From Planctomycetia bacterium (GTDB taxonomy: Bacteria > Planctomycetota > Phycisphaerae > Phycisphaerales > SM1A02): a DNA stretch of 7,772 bases. The stretch covers positions 1 to 7,772 of the forward strand of contig SYIB01000324.1 of the NCBI GenBank assembly GCA_005798965.1. Reading direction: 5' to 3'. Each line of letters starts with the position of its first letter. Position 1 is the stretch's first letter. Positions 6,580 through 7,772 of the stretch are shown in pieces. The position numbers and the translations under genes are program-made. Under the pieces are notes generated by a model. The model did not search any database. It saw only the letters and a program-made list of their open reading frames with translations, and had not been told where the DNA came from.

Positions 6580-7473
6580 TCAGGGCGTGGGATTCGCCGA
6601 CGGTACCGGTACCGGGGCTGGAGTCGCCGACGATCCCGCCGGCGTTGTCGTGGCCGCGGGCTCGGCATAGGTGGCCCTCGCAGCGCTGGCGAGGCCGATC
6701 GGTGCGCCAGGGACCTCGAACCGAGGCTGATCCCAGAAGATCATCCAGTCCCAGAGTTCGAAGTCGCGTCGGTAGGTCGGGTAGGTGAAGGCATTCTCGG
6801 CACGGAAGCGGGCGGCTACCGGCTGCAGCGCGTACCACTCCAGCCAACGGGTGCGATCGGTGCCGAAGTCGCGACCAGTGATCAGCCAGAGGCTCTGCGA
6901 GGCTGCCAGATTCACGCACAGTTCAGGTTGGTCGAGCGCAGCGATCAACGCCTGCACCACGCTGTCTTCCGGGTACTGGCCGAGCGCGATGGCGAGCTCG
7001 GTCCGCACATCCGTCTCCTCGGTCTCTTCCAGCAGTCGGGTCCAGAGCTGATCGACGATCTCGGGTTGGTGCAGTCGCTGCAGGCCACGTGCCGCAGCAA
7101 GACGCACCGGCACCGCCGCGTCCTTCAGCTGCAACGCGATGAGCTTGGCCTCGGACGGCTGCGCGAATCGGCACAGGCTCTCGATCGCCGCCGCTTTCAC
7201 GAGCGGGTCGCGCGATTCCGACACGTAGATCCGGTAGAGCTCGATGTAGGTCGGTTCGCCGCCGAAGGTCGCCGTGCCCAAGAGGACCAGGCCACGGCGC
7301 TGCGCTTCCGGATCGCTTGGGTCGACGGCCCAGGATGCGGCCTCCTGCGGCGTCGGGGGGCTGAACGACTTGCCCAGCATGTCGAAGTCGCTCATCATCG
7401 AGTCGCACGCGGCGAGCGGGAGGAGCGCAAGGGCGAGCAGGAAGCGGAGGAGCATGGTGGTCGAGCAGGGCAT
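6580..7473 (-). CDS. HEAT-repeat lipoprotein
   Basis: Predicted lipid-anchored periplasmic-side scaffold; no enzymatic motif seen. From ATG 7473 it has 297 residues. The second Met (7455) gives a more typical signal peptide, MLLRFLLALALLPLAA followed by Cys, so 7455 may be the true start; neither has a Shine-Dalgarno. The lipobox is L20-A21-A22-C23 with Asp at +2, which in E. coli signals inner-membrane retention (whether that holds here is unknown). About four HEAT-like helical pairs lie at roughly 89-116, 120-147, 154-181 and 184-199, with motifs such as VRLAAARGLQRL and VRTELAIALGQY. The following DFGTDRTRWLEWYA (202-215) is a sequence I associate with planctomycete HEAT proteins. An aromatic segment (238-252, with W241, W243, W247) and a Pro/Ala/Thr-rich tail complete it. 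HEAT repeats bind proteins, so a partner is likely. It may share an operon with the downstream transporter. Confidence 0.82.
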   Translation of the reverse strand: MPCSTTMLLRFLLALALLPLAACDSMMSDFDMLGKSFSPPTPQEAASWAVDPSDPEAQRRGLVLLGTATFGGEPTYIELYRIYVSESRDPLVKAAAIESLCRFAQPSEAKLIALQLKDAAVPVRLAAARGLQRLHQPEIVDQLWTRLLEETEETDVRTELAIALGQYPEDSVVQALIAALDQPELCVNLAASQSLWLITGRDFGTDRTRWLEWYALQPVAARFRAENAFTYPTYRRDFELWDWMIFWDQPRFEVPGAPIGLASAARATYAEPAATTTPAGSSATPAPVPVPSANPTP

Positions 7474-7477
7474 CGTG

Positions 7478-7491
7478 CCCGGCGTGCCGGG
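7478..7491. repeat. Short inverted repeat in the divergent intergenic region
   Basis: CCCGG (7478-7482) and CCGGG (7487-7491) are perfect 5-bp arms around CGTG. It lies just upstream of the lipoprotein ATG at 7473 and upstream of the hydrolase -10. It could be an operator or leader hairpin, but it is short enough to be chance in G+C-rich DNA. Confidence 0.3.
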
Positions 7492-7508
7492 AGCGTAGCC
7501 GTTATCGT
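7492..7508. promoter_or_regulatory. Candidate divergent -10 elements for lipoprotein (-) and hydrolase (+)
   Basis: The 41-nt gap between the divergent starts holds two TANNNT hexamers. TATCGT at 7503-7508 (+) ends 6 nt before the hydrolase ATG at 7515, suggesting a leaderless transcript; no Shine-Dalgarno precedes that ATG. TACGCT at 7497-7492 on the minus strand lies 18 nt before the lipoprotein ATG 7473. The hexamers are 5 bp apart, so the two promoters would overlap. No -35 boxes were recognised. Pattern-based inference. Confidence 0.35.
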
Positions 7509-7514
7509 CGCTGC

Positions 7515-7772
7515 ATGGCGATGCTGCGCGTGATCGGGATGCCCCTTGGTGCCTACCAGACCAACGCCTACGTGGTGTGGGATGGCGACGACGCGTCGAG
7601 GGGCTGCTGGATCATCGATCCGGGCGAGCGCCCCGCGCGCCTGATCGAGCGCATCCGATCCGAGGGGCTCGTGCCGGACGCAATCCTGTTCACCCATGCG
7701 CACGTCGACCACATCGCAGGGTTGCCCGAGGCGCTTGCCGCGTTCGGCGACCTTCCCAGGTTGGCGCATCGG
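7515..7772 (+). CDS. Metallo-beta-lactamase-fold hydrolase (glyoxalase II-like), 3'-truncated
   Basis: The first 86 residues are visible and the frame runs off the window. Seen: an N-terminal YQTNAYVV strand (14-21) and CWIIDPGE (31-38), both typical of small glyoxalase II-like members of the superfamily, then the metal-binding THAHVDHIAG motif (60-69) with H61, H63, D65 and H66 as zinc ligands, i.e. an intact HxHxDH. The family is certain at superfamily level. The substrate (S-lactoylglutathione-type thioester, RNA, or other) cannot be judged because the later His and Asp ligands and the C-terminal domain are missing. The start ATG 7515 is preceded by a -10-like TATCGT at leaderless spacing; Met3 (7521) is an alternative start. 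It is divergent from the lipoprotein gene. Confidence 0.88.
   Translation, partial: MAMLRVIGMPLGAYQTNAYVVWDGDDASRGCWIIDPGERPARLIERIRSEGLVPDAILFTHAHVDHIAGLPEALAAFGDLPRLAHR

Noticed and set aside
6598..6616. GGTACC tandem repeat
   Set aside because: It encodes the Pro/Val-rich tail of the lipoprotein; two short copies only, consistent with low-complexity coding sequence.
5038..7533. 831-codon open frame on the plus strand opposite the MATE and lipoprotein genes
   Set aside because: Same effect: it spans two unrelated minus-strand genes and their gap, is low in hydrophobic structure and rich in Asp/His/Arg, and has no recognisable motif.

Overview
The window is about two-thirds G+C and reads as a compact chromosomal housekeeping region with no phage, transposon, CRISPR or RNA-gene signal. 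A Planctomycetota member, probably Phycisphaerae-like, is my best guess. The clues are a double-zinc-ribbon membrane protein, a HEAT-repeat lipoprotein with the 'DFGTD..RW..WY' signature I associate with planctomycetes, a dnaX-recR-rpoN arrangement, and promoters that look leaderless. This is inference from style, not from a marker gene.

Plus strand, 1-5001: the 3' part of dnaX (DNA polymerase III tau/gamma clamp-loader subunit), recR (recombinational repair), rpoN (sigma-54), ilvE (branched-chain aminotransferase) and a double-zinc-ribbon membrane protein of unknown function. Genes are 3 to 18 bases apart. dnaX-recR-rpoN looks like one transcription unit; ilvE seems to have its own leaderless promoter and carries the membrane protein with it. 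Minus strand, 7473-5011: a HEAT-repeat lipoprotein followed by a MATE-family transporter, convergent with the first block across a 9-base gap. Plus strand from 7515: the start of a metallo-beta-lactamase-fold hydrolase, divergent from the lipoprotein and cut by the window end.

The most interesting feature is in dnaX. The zero frame stops at 648 directly after a run of seven A (639-645). The -1 frame is open from there to 1049 and encodes a Pro/Ala-rich linker and a terminal segment that resembles the conserved DnaX C-terminus. A GGGAG Shine-Dalgarno-like element lies 10 nt upstream of the heptamer, and an 11-bp stem (650-660 with 678-688) starts 4 nt downstream. These are the three parts of the E. 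coli dnaX frameshift signal, but the output is reversed: standard decoding gives the short gamma-like protein and the -1 shift gives the long tau-like one. The recR start codon lies 3 nt beyond the tau stop, so RecR synthesis may be coupled to frameshifted ribosomes.

There is no gene-free stretch over 300 bases. The 401 bases between the gamma stop and recR are the tau-specific exten­sion of dnaX.
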